This document shows positions 9,575 to 18,982 of a DNA stretch of 64,000 nucleotides, one piece after another. Numbering within the stretch: the first letter of the stretch is position 1; the number at the start of each line of letters is the position of its first letter. Position numbers and translations under genes: made by a program. Under the pieces are notes generated by a model that saw nothing but the letters and a program-made list of their open reading frames with translations, was not told where the DNA came from and did no database searches. The stretch is from Nitrosomonas marina (lineage in GTDB: Bacteria; Pseudomonadota; Gammaproteobacteria; Burkholderiales; Nitrosomonadaceae): assembly GCF_900110145.1 (NCBI RefSeq), contig NZ_FOCP01000011.1:41760-105759 (forward strand), written 5' to 3'.

Positions 9575-9913
9575 TTACTGCCGCCCGGATTGCAACCAGG
9601 CGCGATCCAGCTGGTCTGACGCTTCCTGCCACTGGGCAGTTGCCCGCTCCAGTCTTTTCTTAGCGTCAGCCGACTTCTGCCGCGTCTGTTCGGTTTCACG
9701 TTCGATATCACTTAACCGTCGCTTGGCGGCCTGCAGTTCCTTCTCGGCAAATGCCACATCTTTTTCCAGATACTCGGCTTCTTTTCTGGCTTTCATCATC
9801 TGCTCATAGGCTGCATTCGCCCGATGCTGCAGCTTCTGAAGATTTTCACTCATTTCGGCATGTGCCAGTGAAATGCATATACCGGTCATCAATAAAACTA
9901 TGAACACTTTCAT
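9575..9913 (-). CDS. Secreted coiled-coil protein of unknown function
   Basis: 112 residues: a signal peptide (about 1-19, cleaved after AHA) and then an almost unbroken charged helix rich in Glu, Lys, Arg, Ala and Gln (for example MMKARKEAEYLEKDVAFAEKEL, whose heptads favour a coiled coil). Likely a periplasmic filament-like or adaptor protein. I recognise no named family; DUF4398-like lipoproteins have a similar look but this one has no lipobox Cys. Confidence 0.72.
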   Translation of the reverse strand: MKVFIVLLMTGICISLAHAEMSENLQKLQHRANAAYEQMMKARKEAEYLEKDVAFAEKELQAAKRRLSDIERETEQTRQKSADAKKRLERATAQWQEASDQLDRAWLQSGRQ

Positions 9914-9941
9914 TGCGATCCCTTGTAGAAGTATGTATTAA

Positions 9942-10190
9942 ATGCAATACAAAAAGTATTTGCCCATTTTGCGTTACCGTCAAGAATGGCACGATGTTTT
10001 TTTGCGTTTTCCACAGGATGAAGCGACAATAATAATATTGAATCTTGAATCGACGATAAGGCTGTTGCAATTGGTAAGGCAGTATAAAATCAGGAGGTAC
10101 GGACTGCGAGAACCGGACAAGAAAGACGCCCGCAAGGCCGTTATCCGGCTCACGAACAGGTATCCTGGTGCTGACCATAAAAACAAATAA
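9942..10190 (+). CDS. Hypothetical protein, 82 residues
   Basis: An open frame with a basic, soluble-looking product (rich in Arg, Leu, Ile; RLLQLVRQYKIRRYGLREPDKK near its middle). It starts 29 bases upstream of the divergent coiled-coil gene and ends before the Cys-rich secreted protein. The ribosome site is poor and opposite-strand frames of similar length exist, so it may be non-coding. No family is recognised. Confidence 0.33.
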   Translation: MQYKKYLPILRYRQEWHDVFLRFPQDEATIIILNLESTIRLLQLVRQYKIRRYGLREPDKKDARKAVIRLTNRYPGADHKNK

Positions 10191-10274
10191 TTTATACACA
10201 AATTTTCGATACGCCTTTTACTCTACTGACAAGACACCGGAGCGTCACTCAACCTGATAAAACATAATCTTGTT

Positions 10275-10649
10275 ATGAACATTTACTTCAACTATTTCAA
10301 CTATTTCATTGCATTTATCTTTGGCTTCTGGTTAATGCTGTTGGCAGCCCCTGCCCAGGCTGGCTGCGAAGGCTGTCTGTGCCCTGGCGATCCTTGCCGG
10401 TTATGTCCGCTGCCAGCGGTCGAAAAAGAAACGCCCAAAGCAGATGAACATGAGATCTGCGCCAGAATCCGTGCACGCGTGCCAGCCACATCTGCAGAGC
10501 CAGGCAGTAACGAATATTTTCCAAGCCTTGATCAGTCAATCGCGGCGTGCGTGGCTGAAGGCGGCGATGTTATACGCAACCGGCGGCGCAACGAGGAATT
10601 TCCTTCACGCTTTTACTGCAAGCCACCTGCGCCGATACAAACCCGATAA
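10275..10649 (+). CDS. Small Cys-rich secreted protein
   Basis: 124 residues: an N-terminal hydrophobic signal segment ending at APAQAG, followed by a Cys cluster (CEGCLCPGDPCRLCP) with five Cys in fifteen residues, and further Cys at about positions 56, 91 and 117. Periplasmic export with disulfides, or metal binding by the cluster, are the reasonable guesses. It ends seven bases before dtd and is probably cotranscribed with it. I do not recognise the family. Confidence 0.65.
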   Translation: MNIYFNYFNYFIAFIFGFWLMLLAAPAQAGCEGCLCPGDPCRLCPLPAVEKETPKADEHEICARIRARVPATSAEPGSNEYFPSLDQSIAACVAEGGDVIRNRRRNEEFPSRFYCKPPAPIQTR

Positions 10650-10656
10650 AGCAATC

Positions 10657-11103
10657 ATGATCAGCGTCATCCAGCGTGTCAGCAATGCCAGTGTAACCGT
10701 TAACGACCGGAAAATCGGCGCTATCGGCACAGGTATTCTGGCGTTGGTCGCCGTAGAACAGGAAGACACCGAGAAACAGGCCGATCGACTGCTGGAACGC
10801 ATCGTGAATTACCGTATTTTCCCTGACGAACAGGGCCGGATGAATCTCAGCCTGCGAGCCATCAACGGTGGACTACTGATCGTACCCCAGTTTACCCTGG
10901 CTGCAGATACCAATAGCGGCAACCGCCCAAGCTTTACAAGATCGGCTCCACCGGAGAAAGGACGCAAATTGTTCGGGTATCTTCAAACGGCCACAGACAC
11001 TATTCATCCGGGCACACAATACGGCGAATTCGGCGCCGACATGCAAGTGGCGCTGATCAACAGCGGACCGGTAACGTTTACGCTGCGTGTTTCGGCTTCA
11101 TGA
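10657..11103 (+). CDS. dtd: D-aminoacyl-tRNA deacylase
   Basis: Removes D-amino acids mischarged on tRNA, a cytoplasmic proofreading enzyme acting as a dimer. The 148 residues begin MISVIQRVSNASVTV, typical of the family, and the catalytic signatures are present: SQFTL-type loop as VPQFTLAAD and the cross-subunit Gly-cisPro motif as NSGPVTF. The frame is open further upstream into the secreted-protein gene, but family alignment by eye and the small gap to the previous stop favour the ATG at 10657. Confidence 0.94.
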   Translation: MISVIQRVSNASVTVNDRKIGAIGTGILALVAVEQEDTEKQADRLLERIVNYRIFPDEQGRMNLSLRAINGGLLIVPQFTLAADTNSGNRPSFTRSAPPEKGRKLFGYLQTATDTIHPGTQYGEFGADMQVALINSGPVTFTLRVSAS

Positions 11104-11607
11104 AGCTATACGTGGCTACTCTATGGCACTTTGAACCAGACGATCATAGAACTAACCCATAAAGCGATTCAAATAAAACCGATTTAAGATATCCATCGTC
11201 AACTGTGTGATGGATTTGGAGTTTCCTAGATTTCTGCAACACCTTTGCAAACAGCCTTTATTTACACATAGACAGAAAATAATGGTTATTGTCATGCACT
11301 GCAGGTGCCATTATTGAAGCATCAGCATCATGCTGTGAATTGAATAAAATTATAAAAAAATTCTTAAATTCAAATAGTGGCCATAGTATTCCGGCTCAAC
11401 TCCTAAAGGGGCACTATGATGACGGCACTTTCGAATACAATTGATTTCCTTTTCCAAGGCTTTTAACATTGACCGGGCTTTTCGACAAAACCAGAAGGGG
11501 AATTTAAAAGTATTTTGATTTATCACCTGGCTGGCAATTGATCTGCGCTGCAGGTATTTTCGTTTTAAATATGTGACAGCCATCATTTATACTTATACCC
11601 GACACAC
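11104..11607. other. Intergenic interval, 504 bases
   Basis: No gene is supported. The DNA is AT-rich. A 78-codon minus-strand frame at 11350-11586 has no family resemblance and an unconvincing, basic composition. The promoter of the MscS gene should lie in the last 100 bases. Confidence 0.5.
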
Positions 11608-12441
11608 ATGTCTGAATTAACCATTGATTTTTTTGGCAACCAGTTTGCCCAAAGCTGCGCTTTGGTGGTGGTTCTGCTGACTTTACGGGTTGCACTGGTC
11701 TATCTGGTCAAGCGTAACCGCGCAATTTTGACAGAAGCGCAACGGCATTGGATTACCAGCGTCAAAAATTCCAGTTGGCTGATCATTTTTTTTGGCCTGC
11801 TGGCGATCTGGTGGCCGGAATTAAGCGAATTTGCAATTTCAATTGCCGCCGTAACGCTGGCACTGGTGATCGCAATCAAGGAATTGATCCTGTGCTTCAG
11901 CGGCGCCATGCTGCGCGCGGGTACAGGTGCTTTTACTATCGGCGACTGGATTGAAATCGGCACGCATCAAGGCGAGGTCATCGATTACAACATGCTCTCC
12001 ACCACACTGCAGGAACTTGACAAAACGCCCAACAGCTACAGCTTTACCGGCAGAACCATTGTGATACCGAACAGCCTGTTTCTGTCCGAATCAATCAGAA
12101 ACCTGAACTTTTTCAAACGCTATGTGTTTCACCGTTTCAGCATCACCATTGAGCCACACCTGAATGTTGCGGCGATGCCACAATGGATTATCAACGAAAT
12201 CGACATACTCTCGACTGACTTCATCGAGATCGCCCGCCGCTACAATACATTTATTGAACACAGGACCGGCGTCGACATCGCGGGACCTGAACCACGCGTC
12301 ATGATCAGCACCAATGAATATGCCAAAAGCGTAATCACCGTCATCATCTTTTGTCCCACCGATAAAGCCGTCGAACTGGAGCATCATATAACGCAAGGCG
12401 TGCTGGAACGGGTTTATCAAACTAGCTGGAAAAGCAGTTGA
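11608..12441 (+). CDS. MscS-family mechanosensitive channel protein
   Basis: Inner-membrane protein of 277 residues, shaped like a short MscS homologue: two or three membrane helices in the first 110 residues, then the MscS beta domain (AGTGAFTIGDWIEIGTHQGEV, whose GDWIEIG core is typical) and the mixed domain with IVIPNSLF. Known members open under membrane tension to release solutes. Channel function is inferred from the conserved domain; the pore-helix Gly/Ala pattern is only partly recognisable (TLALVIAIKELILCFSGAML). Confidence 0.84.
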   Translation: MSELTIDFFGNQFAQSCALVVVLLTLRVALVYLVKRNRAILTEAQRHWITSVKNSSWLIIFFGLLAIWWPELSEFAISIAAVTLALVIAIKELILCFSGAMLRAGTGAFTIGDWIEIGTHQGEVIDYNMLSTTLQELDKTPNSYSFTGRTIVIPNSLFLSESIRNLNFFKRYVFHRFSITIEPHLNVAAMPQWIINEIDILSTDFIEIARRYNTFIEHRTGVDIAGPEPRVMISTNEYAKSVITVIIFCPTDKAVELEHHITQGVLERVYQTSWKSS

Positions 12442-12536
12442 TATCGGGATCCATGCAGCATACCTACCGCCAGCCAAAGATGTCCTGATCTTGAATTGAG
12501 CGTATGTTCGTCTGTTCAGGGAGCGTGTCGGAATCG

Positions 12537-13175
12537 CTACGCCCAGATAACCATCTTAAAGCGCTCCTTGACGATACCGAAGTAATTGCATTTCCAGTCG
12601 CTTTGTGCGAAAAAATCAAGATGGTACCATTGGTCTTTTTGTTTCAGGATACGTGCGGCCGCATCATCCCAGTCAATGGCGGCAAATCGGGTTTCCAACT
12701 GCTGCTTACGGGCTTCGACTTCGTGGTAATCGAAACCATCATATTCCCAGTGCAGCACCTCGAACACATTGCCATTGCGATCAGCGTAGTCCATGCTGAA
12801 ATCAAGGCCCCATTTCGGACGAATACGAATAATCTTGTAAATTAGCGGATTGGATTTTGCCCATTGTTCCAATTGCTGCAATGCTTCTCCACTATACCCC
12901 TTGCGCTCAAACAATAAGCTATGATTCAGCACAGCGCCTTCAACCCGTTCGGGTTGTACAAACCACGGCGCTTTTACGGCATGCCGGTGGTCTCGGTGTG
13001 CCTGCACCTGTCTCTGGTTGGCTTCGGCATAGCGTTGTTCCAGATCGGTCAGATCGTAGCCGTTCTGGTCAAACAGCGCCAGATCGCGCGCGCGGGGTAT
13101 GTGTGTTGTCGCCAGTGGCCGATCCCAATGGCCGACAGAGTCAAATTGATGATTGGTTAATTTGAGGTAACTCAT
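12537..13175 (-). CDS. Conserved-looking hypothetical protein, 212 residues
   Basis: Soluble protein without signal peptide or membrane helix, rich in Trp, Tyr, His and Asp (for example WGLDFSMDYADRNGNVFEVLHWEYDGFDYHEVE in its second half, quoted by its parts WGLDFSMDYAD and EVLHWEYDGFDYHE). The codon pattern and unbroken length support a real gene, and the ATG at 13175 is the natural start. I do not recognise a family and do not assign a function. The next gene upstream is a truncated one, so any former operon partner may be gone. Confidence 0.7.
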   Translation of the reverse strand: MSYLKLTNHQFDSVGHWDRPLATTHIPRARDLALFDQNGYDLTDLEQRYAEANQRQVQAHRDHRHAVKAPWFVQPERVEGAVLNHSLLFERKGYSGEALQQLEQWAKSNPLIYKIIRIRPKWGLDFSMDYADRNGNVFEVLHWEYDGFDYHEVEARKQQLETRFAAIDWDDAAARILKQKDQWYHLDFFAQSDWKCNYFGIVKERFKMVIWA

Positions 13176-13301
13176 GAATACTCAAATGCTATCGGGTTAG
13201 CACACATTTATAAAAACAAGAGATTGTGACAGGATGCACCAAAAAATGCCACTCAGCCTGCATTTTTAATTGCCAATTACTTGTTTATAAAATGTTATTC
13301 A

Positions 13302-13763
13302 TTATTTGACATGGTCAACTGAATCCGTTTCTTTCGTATCAGGATCATCTTCTGACTTGGTACTGGCCATGACGTCCAACACCACATCACGCTTTTCGCG
13401 CGCGACATGCTGCAATACCGAGCGGTCATTTAAAGCTTGCAACGCGAGAATCAGCACATCAAACGGTTGTTGCGCGTTTTCGTCCAATGTCAGTAACGCA
13501 TCGAGCACCGCTTTTTGTTCGCCACCGGCAGCCTTGGTGAGCAGGATTTCGGTGATGGCTTTGCGCAGATCGCCGGAAGTCTGTAAAGTGCCATTGGCGG
13601 CAATCTGTTCGGCAGCGGCTGATAATGTTTTGCACCAGAAACGGCTAAGGACATAGCGGCCATAACGACCGTCCGGATCCAGCGATAAGCACTGCACCAG
13701 TAAATCAATGCCCTCTTCCGTTTTGTTTAGAAGAGGCAAACAGGCCCACTTATTTCTTGCCAA
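13302..13763 (-). pseudogene. C-terminal remnant of an unknown helical protein (5' truncated)
   Basis: The frame has no ATG and no ribosome site at its 5' end: it opens after a TGA at about 13770 and could begin only at a TTG at 13763. The product is helical (LSRFWCKTLSAAAEQIAANG, then ALLTLDENAQQPFDVLILALQALNDR), with a Lys/Asp-rich tail, and reads like the end of a longer protein. It meets the plus-strand fragment at about 13745-13760, where both lose their 5' parts. It could be a small intact gene read from TTG, which I think less likely. Confidence 0.5.
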
Positions 13764-14340
13764 CAGATTTCAGCTGGGCAAAGATAAAAGCAATTCCGGA
13801 GTTAGCAAAAGCAAATACATCAGTAAAAACCCGTATTTCGAAATCGGCGTTTTTGGCGGTGACTGACGTTCCAATCTCAAAAAAAGCGATACGGGAAAAA
13901 TTTTCCACGCTGACTTGTCGCCCGTGATTACGGAAGGTAGAACCAGGCCCAAACCCAAATCCGAGACTCAAACGGAAGTCAAACGGACCTGGCAGAACGT
14001 TAAAGGCGATGTGAACAAGCGTGATGTCATTCCGATTATCGATAATACCAACAGCAGCATTGACGAAGCGGTCAATCTGGGCAAGATGCCGGATAATTTC
14101 ATCATTGTCGAAAGCTTGACCAAGCACCAGCAACTCGGCGCAGATAAATTCATCATGGGCAGGTTAATTGCCGACAGCTATACCGAAGGTACAAAAACAC
14201 CTCACCCGCTTGTTAAAACGAACTTCCTGGATCTGTCCCAAAAAATTGTCGGGCCGGTTGCTAACGAAGCCTATAACCCGCTTTTATCTCAATTCAGAGT
14301 TAATATGGACAAGACGCTTTATTCGGATGATCTGGCATAA
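13741..14340 (+). pseudogene. C-terminal gene remnant with an internal stop codon
   Basis: One plus-strand frame reads as a continuous hydrophilic protein to a stop at 14338-14340, interrupted once by TGA at 13864-13866 (context GVFGGD-stop-RSNLKK, where a Trp codon TGG would heal it). The 3' two thirds, from 13915, are open (for instance VIPIIDNTNSSIDEAVNLG and KFIMGRLIADSYTEGTK). No start codon or ribosome site exists at the 5' end. I do not recognise the protein. Its 5' edge abuts the minus-strand remnant, which suggests a deletion or inversion breakpoint. Confidence 0.5.
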
Positions 14341-14371
14341 TCACCCAGCCATTCGATCGAGCACAATAAAA

Positions 14372-15154
14372 TCAAGCGCTTTCTGGTTTGCTTTTCTGCT
14401 CTTGCGCCTGTTTTTCAAGAATCTTTTGAAACGGCACAAGGATTTCCATAGGCAGTGGAAAAACAATAGTTGAATTCTTCTCACCGGCAATCTCGGTGAG
14501 TGTCTGTAAATAGCGCAGTTGCAGTGCCTGCGGCTCTTTAACCAGCACCTGCGATGCTTCCAGCAGATGCTGCGACGCCTGCAATTCTCCTTCGGCATGA
14601 ATAATTTTGGCGCGCCGCTCGCGTTCGGCCTCGGCCTGCTTGGCAATGGCGCGGATCATGGATTCATTGATGTCGACATGCTTGATTTCGACATTGGCAA
14701 CTTTAATACCCCAGGCTTCTGTCTGTTCATCCAGAATTTTCTGAATATCGTCGTTCAGTTTGTCACGGCTGGCCAGCATCTCGTCGAGTTCATGCTGCCC
14801 CAGCACCGAACGCAGCGTCGTCTGTGCCAGTTGACTCGTGGCAGCGTCAAAGTCTTCTACCTGAATAATGGCGCGCTCGGGATTAACCACGCGGAAGTAA
14901 ATCACCGCGTTTACTTTAACGGAAACATTATCACGTGAAATCACGTCCTGGCTTGGCACGTCCATGACGATGGTTCTGAGATCAACACGCACCATGGTCT
15001 GGATAACAGGCACAATAATAATGAGCCCCGGACCTTTGACTTTCCAGAACCGGCCCAACTGAAACACCACGCCGCGTTCATATTCTCGCAGTACTCTAAA
15101 CGCACTGGCGAGAAAAAGAATGACGATACTCAGAATAATCAATACGATTTCCAT
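14372..15154 (-). CDS. Slipin/stomatin-like SPFH-domain membrane protein
   Basis: 260-residue membrane-anchored scaffold protein: an N-terminal helix ([19 protein letters not shown]), the SPFH domain ([12 protein letters not shown] ... [26 protein letters not shown] in parts) and a C-terminal helical region. Members form ring-like oligomers and serve as partner of NfeD-type proteases. The frame is open 16 codons further upstream, but GGAGGATTAG ends eight bases before the ATG at 15154 and the upstream gene stops at 15159, so I chose 15154. It is the second gene of a pair with the NfeD protease. Confidence 0.92.
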   Translation of the reverse strand: MEIVLIILSIVILFLASAFRVLREYERGVVFQLGRFWKVKGPGLIIIVPVIQTMVRVDLRTIVMDVPSQDVISRDNVSVKVNAVIYFRVVNPERAIIQVEDFDAATSQLAQTTLRSVLGQHELDEMLASRDKLNDDIQKILDEQTEAWGIKVANVEIKHVDINESMIRAIAKQAEAERERRAKIIHAEGELQASQHLLEASQVLVKEPQALQLRYLQTLTEIAGEKNSTIVFPLPMEILVPFQKILEKQAQEQKSKPESA

Positions 15155-15158
15155 CAGA

Positions 15159-16538
15159 CTAATCCTCCATGAATTGAGTAGCTTTATTTGAATAGGGCTC
15201 AACCTTTAAAACCAGTCCGTCTATCGCCACCACACGAACCCTTTCGCCGCGCTTGAGTGGCGTACTTGTCTGCGCCTCCCACCGCTCGCCCTGAACTCTG
15301 ACCCATCCCTGCGCAGAGAAATCATTCAACACCTCACCGGTACAGTGCATGATATGTTCAGCTCCACTAACCACCGGACGCTGCCGCGCCTTGATCGCCA
15401 TACCCAACACCAGCAGGAAAAACGCGGCTGACAGTAAAGCGAATGTCACAATCAGCGGAATCGATACACCGTATCCAGGTACTCCCGTATCCAGCAGCAT
15501 AACGGAACCGATAACGAATGCAATCATGCCACCGATGCCCAGGGCACCAAAACTTGGCACGAAAACTTCCGCCAGCATGAAAGCAATACCAAAAAGCAGC
15601 AGTGCAAGCCCTGCATAATTGATAGGCAGCACCTGGAACGCGAACAACGCAAGCACCAGACAAACGGCGCCCACAACACCCGGAAAAATCATACCGGGGT
15701 TGGAAAACTCGAAAATCAGTGCATATATGCCGAGCAACATCAGTATATAGGCGATATTCGGATCGGTAATAATCGCCAGCAGCCGGGTACGCCAATCGGG
15801 TTCAAAATGCTCAATAGAAATATGCTGAGTGGATAATGTTCGAGAATTACCCAGAACATTGACGGTGCGCCCGTCGATCTTGGCCAACAGATCCGGAATA
15901 TTTTCTGCAATAAGATCGATGACACCGTTTTCCAGGGCTTCTTCAGCGGTCAGGCTGGCTGCCTGGCGCACTGCTTTTTCCGCCCATTCGGCATTACGAC
16001 CGCGCATTTGTGCCAGACCGCGGATATAAGCCACTGCATCGTTGATGATTTTATTTGACATGGGGTCTGCAAGTTGTGTTTCCTCCTCATTGCTGTCCCG
16101 AGACCGTTCAAACATATCCTTGTCAGGCGAACCTGGAAGACCACCGATCTGCACCGGCGTTGCCGCTCCAAGATTTGTGGCTGGCGCCATGGCGGCAATA
16201 TGGCCAGCATACAGAATATACGTACCGGCACTAGCCGCACGTGCGCCACTGGGCGACACAAAAACAGCTACCGGCACTGGTGATGCGATTATGCTGCGAA
16301 TTATTTCACGCATGGAAGCGTCGAGTCCGCCCGGTGTATCCAGCTGCAAAATAATCACCTGACTGTTCTGTTCGATCGCTTTGTCAAAACCGCGCTGCAG
16401 ATAGTCATTGATAGCTGGACCAATGGCACCGTTCACACTCAGCCATAATGCCTGCCCGGTATTCTGCGCGGTCAATACTGGTGACCAGCAAATAAACAGG
16501 AGAAAAATAATAGCGCGGCTTGTAACTGAATAGCGCAT
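15159..16538 (-). CDS. NfeD-family membrane serine protease (ClpP-class, NfeD1b)
   Basis: Secreted-domain membrane protease of 459 residues. After a signal peptide ([20 protein letters not shown]) comes a ClpP/SppA-like domain with LQLDTPGG and the Ser nucleophile in [13 protein letters not shown]; the catalytic Lys is expected in the region of [12 protein letters not shown] to EWAEKAVR. Four to five membrane helices (about 240-390) and a C-terminal OB-fold NfeD domain follow. In studied archaeal pairs the protease cleaves the slipin's C-terminus. Its stop lies four bases before the slipin ATG. AGGTGG eight bases before the ATG at 16538 supports this start over one 12 codons upstream. Confidence 0.9.
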   Translation of the reverse strand: MRYSVTSRAIIFLLFICWSPVLTAQNTGQALWLSVNGAIGPAINDYLQRGFDKAIEQNSQVIILQLDTPGGLDASMREIIRSIIASPVPVAVFVSPSGARAASAGTYILYAGHIAAMAPATNLGAATPVQIGGLPGSPDKDMFERSRDSNEEETQLADPMSNKIINDAVAYIRGLAQMRGRNAEWAEKAVRQAASLTAEEALENGVIDLIAENIPDLLAKIDGRTVNVLGNSRTLSTQHISIEHFEPDWRTRLLAIITDPNIAYILMLLGIYALIFEFSNPGMIFPGVVGAVCLVLALFAFQVLPINYAGLALLLFGIAFMLAEVFVPSFGALGIGGMIAFVIGSVMLLDTGVPGYGVSIPLIVTFALLSAAFFLLVLGMAIKARQRPVVSGAEHIMHCTGEVLNDFSAQGWVRVQGERWEAQTSTPLKRGERVRVVAIDGLVLKVEPYSNKATQFMED

Positions 16539-16577
16539 GTTTCCAGTCCACCTCAGAAACAGTTCATACGGCATTGC

Positions 16578-17183
16578 TTACCCCATCCATTGCGTTCGAA
16601 CCTGATCGCGATTTAATGCCAGCCATTGTAATGCAATGATTGCGCTGGCGGAATTGATTTTTCCTGATCTCAGATACTGCAGCGCAGTGTCGTAAGCAAC
16701 AACATGTACCCGGATATCCTCGCCTTCATGCGCCACACCAAAAATACCGCCCGCACGTGCCGCGTCTACCCGGCCGCAAAACAAAGCAACTCGCTCGGTC
16801 ATGCCGCCGGGACTGACCAGGTAATCATACAAAGGAATCAAATCAGCGACAACGCAACCCGCTTCTTCAACACTTTCACGCTTGACGACTTCATCCGCCT
16901 GTTCACCATCTTCGATAATACCTGCAACGATCTCAAGCAACCACGGACCGCCGGGCGCGCTCATAGCGCCGACACGGAATTGCTCAATCAGAATGACTTC
17001 ATCTCTGTCAGGATCGTAAGGCAGCACTGCAGCCGCATGTCCGCGCTCGAACAACTCACGTACGATTGGCTGACTCCAACCGCCACTGAACAGGCGATGA
17101 CGCAACCGATACCGGTCTATGCGAAAAAAACCCTGATAACAGACTGCTTGCTCGAGAATCTGCAGATCCTTGTCGTGCGCCAT
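16578..17183 (-). CDS. nudF: NUDIX hydrolase, ADP-ribose diphosphatase type
   Basis: Hydrolyses ADP-ribose (and similar nucleoside diphosphate sugars) to AMP and ribose 5-phosphate. The NUDIX box is in GIIEDGEQADEVVKRESVEEAG, quoted as GIIEDGE...REsVEEAG, with all metal-binding Glu present though the usual hydrophobic residue after RE is Ser. The flanking RVGAMSAPGGPWLLEIVAG is that of the NudF subfamily. The length of 201 residues is normal. A purine-rich leader (AAGGAAGGAACAAGGAAG) precedes the ATG. Forty bases separate it from the NfeD gene, so the three may share a transcript. Confidence 0.87.
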   Translation of the reverse strand: MAHDKDLQILEQAVCYQGFFRIDRYRLRHRLFSGGWSQPIVRELFERGHAAAVLPYDPDRDEVILIEQFRVGAMSAPGGPWLLEIVAGIIEDGEQADEVVKRESVEEAGCVVADLIPLYDYLVSPGGMTERVALFCGRVDAARAGGIFGVAHEGEDIRVHVVAYDTALQYLRSGKINSASAIIALQWLALNRDQVRTQWMG

Positions 17184-17612
17184 TGTCGCTTCCTTGTTCC
17201 TTCCTTTTCACATCAGTGCTTTTACTGGACAGTATAGTGTGGGAAGATATTATGTGCAAAAATTAAAAACAGTCACTCCAGTATAAAAAACCCGAACGGA
17301 TGATCAGTTCAGTCTATACCACAAGGCGATAATTGATTCAGCCAACAATGCGCAATATCAGTGCTCGAAAACTTACGGTTTATCGCCCGGCTGGTCGAAA
17401 CAACATGTCTATCGCCCCAATTTCACTGCACAATTCTTCATTGCACAATTCAAAATCCCCTGCTAGATTTAAGGTTGCTGAGAAAATGAATAATGGGCTC
17501 CAAAATATCCAGACTTGGCTCTAACAAACAGAATTTATTGACAAACAATACGTTATGGAAACAACATTACCACTTTATAGTTTCCGAATGCGCAGCACTC
17601 AAAGAAAATATC
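17184..17612. other. Intergenic interval, 429 bases
   Basis: Divergent promoters for the NUDIX gene and the REC-EAL gene must lie here. The frame of the REC-EAL gene stays open up to 17493, which leaves some doubt about its start, but no separate gene is supported. Confidence 0.45.
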
Positions 17613-18842
17613 ATGCATAGTGCCTCCGAAATAAAAATTCTAATAGTCGACGACGATACTTTCATGTTGAAAATTCTGACCAAAATGCTGAATAACCAGG
17701 GTTTTGAATCAGTAGATGCATGTGATAACGGAACCGACGCACTGGCCCGGATTGACCGGCAAGACACGTGCCCAGATCTGATTTTACTTGATCTCAACAT
17801 GCCGAACATGGATGGCATCGAATTTGTCCGCTATTTGGTCGAACGCAAATTCCCTGGCAGCCTCATACTGGTCAGCGGCGAAGATGAGCGAATGCTTAAA
17901 ACTGCAGAAAAACTCGTGCACGCGCACCGGATACCCATGCTGGGCTATCTGCATAAACCGGTCAGTCCCGATAAATTGAGCGCACTTATCACGAAATGGG
18001 CCCCGCCCGAGAAGCAGCAGCAACCGGTATCCGAAAAAAAAACGTACAGCGCAGAATCGCTACAGGCAGCAATAACCAACCGTGAACTGGTCAATTACTA
18101 TCAACCCAAAGTAACGATGGCCACGGGCAAAATCATTGGTGTTGAAACGCTGGTACGCTGGCATCACCCTTCGGATGGACTGGTGATGCCAGGCCAATTC
18201 ATCCATATTGCCGAACAGTGTGGACTGATCAACGATCTGACTTGCCTGGTTCTGAAACAGGCACTTACCCAGGCCAGAATCTGGCAGGAAAAAGGCATTG
18301 TGCTGCGCGTAGCCACCAATGTTTCAATGGATAACCTGACATCATTGGATTTTCAGGATCTGGTCGTTAATCTTGCCATTGAAAACGGATTGTCACCGCA
18401 GAACATTGTACTTGAAGTAACAGAAAGTCAATTAATGGACGCCGACTCGCGCGTGCCACTCGAGATTTTGACCCGATTACGTTTAAAGCGGTTTCATTTG
18501 TCGATCGACGATTTTGGCACTGGTCATTCATCAATGGCACAATTACGCGACATTCCTTTTGACGAACTCAAAATTGATCAGAGTTTTGTACATCGCGCGT
18601 GGGCAGACGAAACGTTACGTGCCATGTACGATGCCAGTCTCTCCATGGCAAAGCAACTGGGTATGGAGGTCGTAGCAGAAGGTGTAGCGGATGAAGAAGA
18701 CTGGACGTTCATACGCAAAACAGGTTGCGATTTCGCCCAAGGCAACTTCATCTCGAAACCGCTCAAGGCCGAGGATTTTGAACAATGGATGAGCGATTGG
18801 GAGAATCGTTTGCATAACGGCCTGATCGCAAACACCGCCTGA
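17613..18842 (+). CDS. Response regulator with EAL domain (c-di-GMP phosphodiesterase)
   Basis: Receiver plus EAL, 409 residues. The receiver holds the acidic pair in LIVDDD and the phospho-acceptor Asp60 in LLDLNMPNMDG. The EAL domain (about 145-400) reads GVETLVRWHHP in the signature position (Ala of EAL is Thr here, as in many active enzymes), with LEVTES, IDDFGTG, the catalytic Lys in LKIDQSFV and the Glu in VAEGV all present, so the enzyme should hydrolyse cyclic di-GMP. No kinase is adjacent. The frame is open to 17493, but the receiver begins properly at the ATG at 17613. The DevBCA-type exporter follows by 140 bases. Confidence 0.88.
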   Translation: MHSASEIKILIVDDDTFMLKILTKMLNNQGFESVDACDNGTDALARIDRQDTCPDLILLDLNMPNMDGIEFVRYLVERKFPGSLILVSGEDERMLKTAEKLVHAHRIPMLGYLHKPVSPDKLSALITKWAPPEKQQQPVSEKKTYSAESLQAAITNRELVNYYQPKVTMATGKIIGVETLVRWHHPSDGLVMPGQFIHIAEQCGLINDLTCLVLKQALTQARIWQEKGIVLRVATNVSMDNLTSLDFQDLVVNLAIENGLSPQNIVLEVTESQLMDADSRVPLEILTRLRLKRFHLSIDDFGTGHSSMAQLRDIPFDELKIDQSFVHRAWADETLRAMYDASLSMAKQLGMEVVAEGVADEEDWTFIRKTGCDFAQGNFISKPLKAEDFEQWMSDWENRLHNGLIANTA

Positions 18843-18982
18843 CTTTCAATCCCTTTCAAATCAACGAGTTAGTAACAATTCTTTATCAAAACCAATTGCA
18901 ATACAGTGTAAACAGACAGCAGCGTGCTATAAACCCTGCATTAGCGCTGATTTTCCACGTAAGAAATAAAACTGAAACGTTT

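Noticed and set aside
11350..11586. 78-codon minus-strand frame
   Set aside because: No family resemblance, basic and uneven composition, no ribosome site.
13750..14133. 127-codon minus-strand frame
   Set aside because: It is uninterrupted but starts at TTG and is the antisense of the plus-strand remnant, whose codon use is typical; its hydrophobic, Phe/Val-rich make-up is what the shadow of a Lys/Asp/Asn-rich sequence gives.
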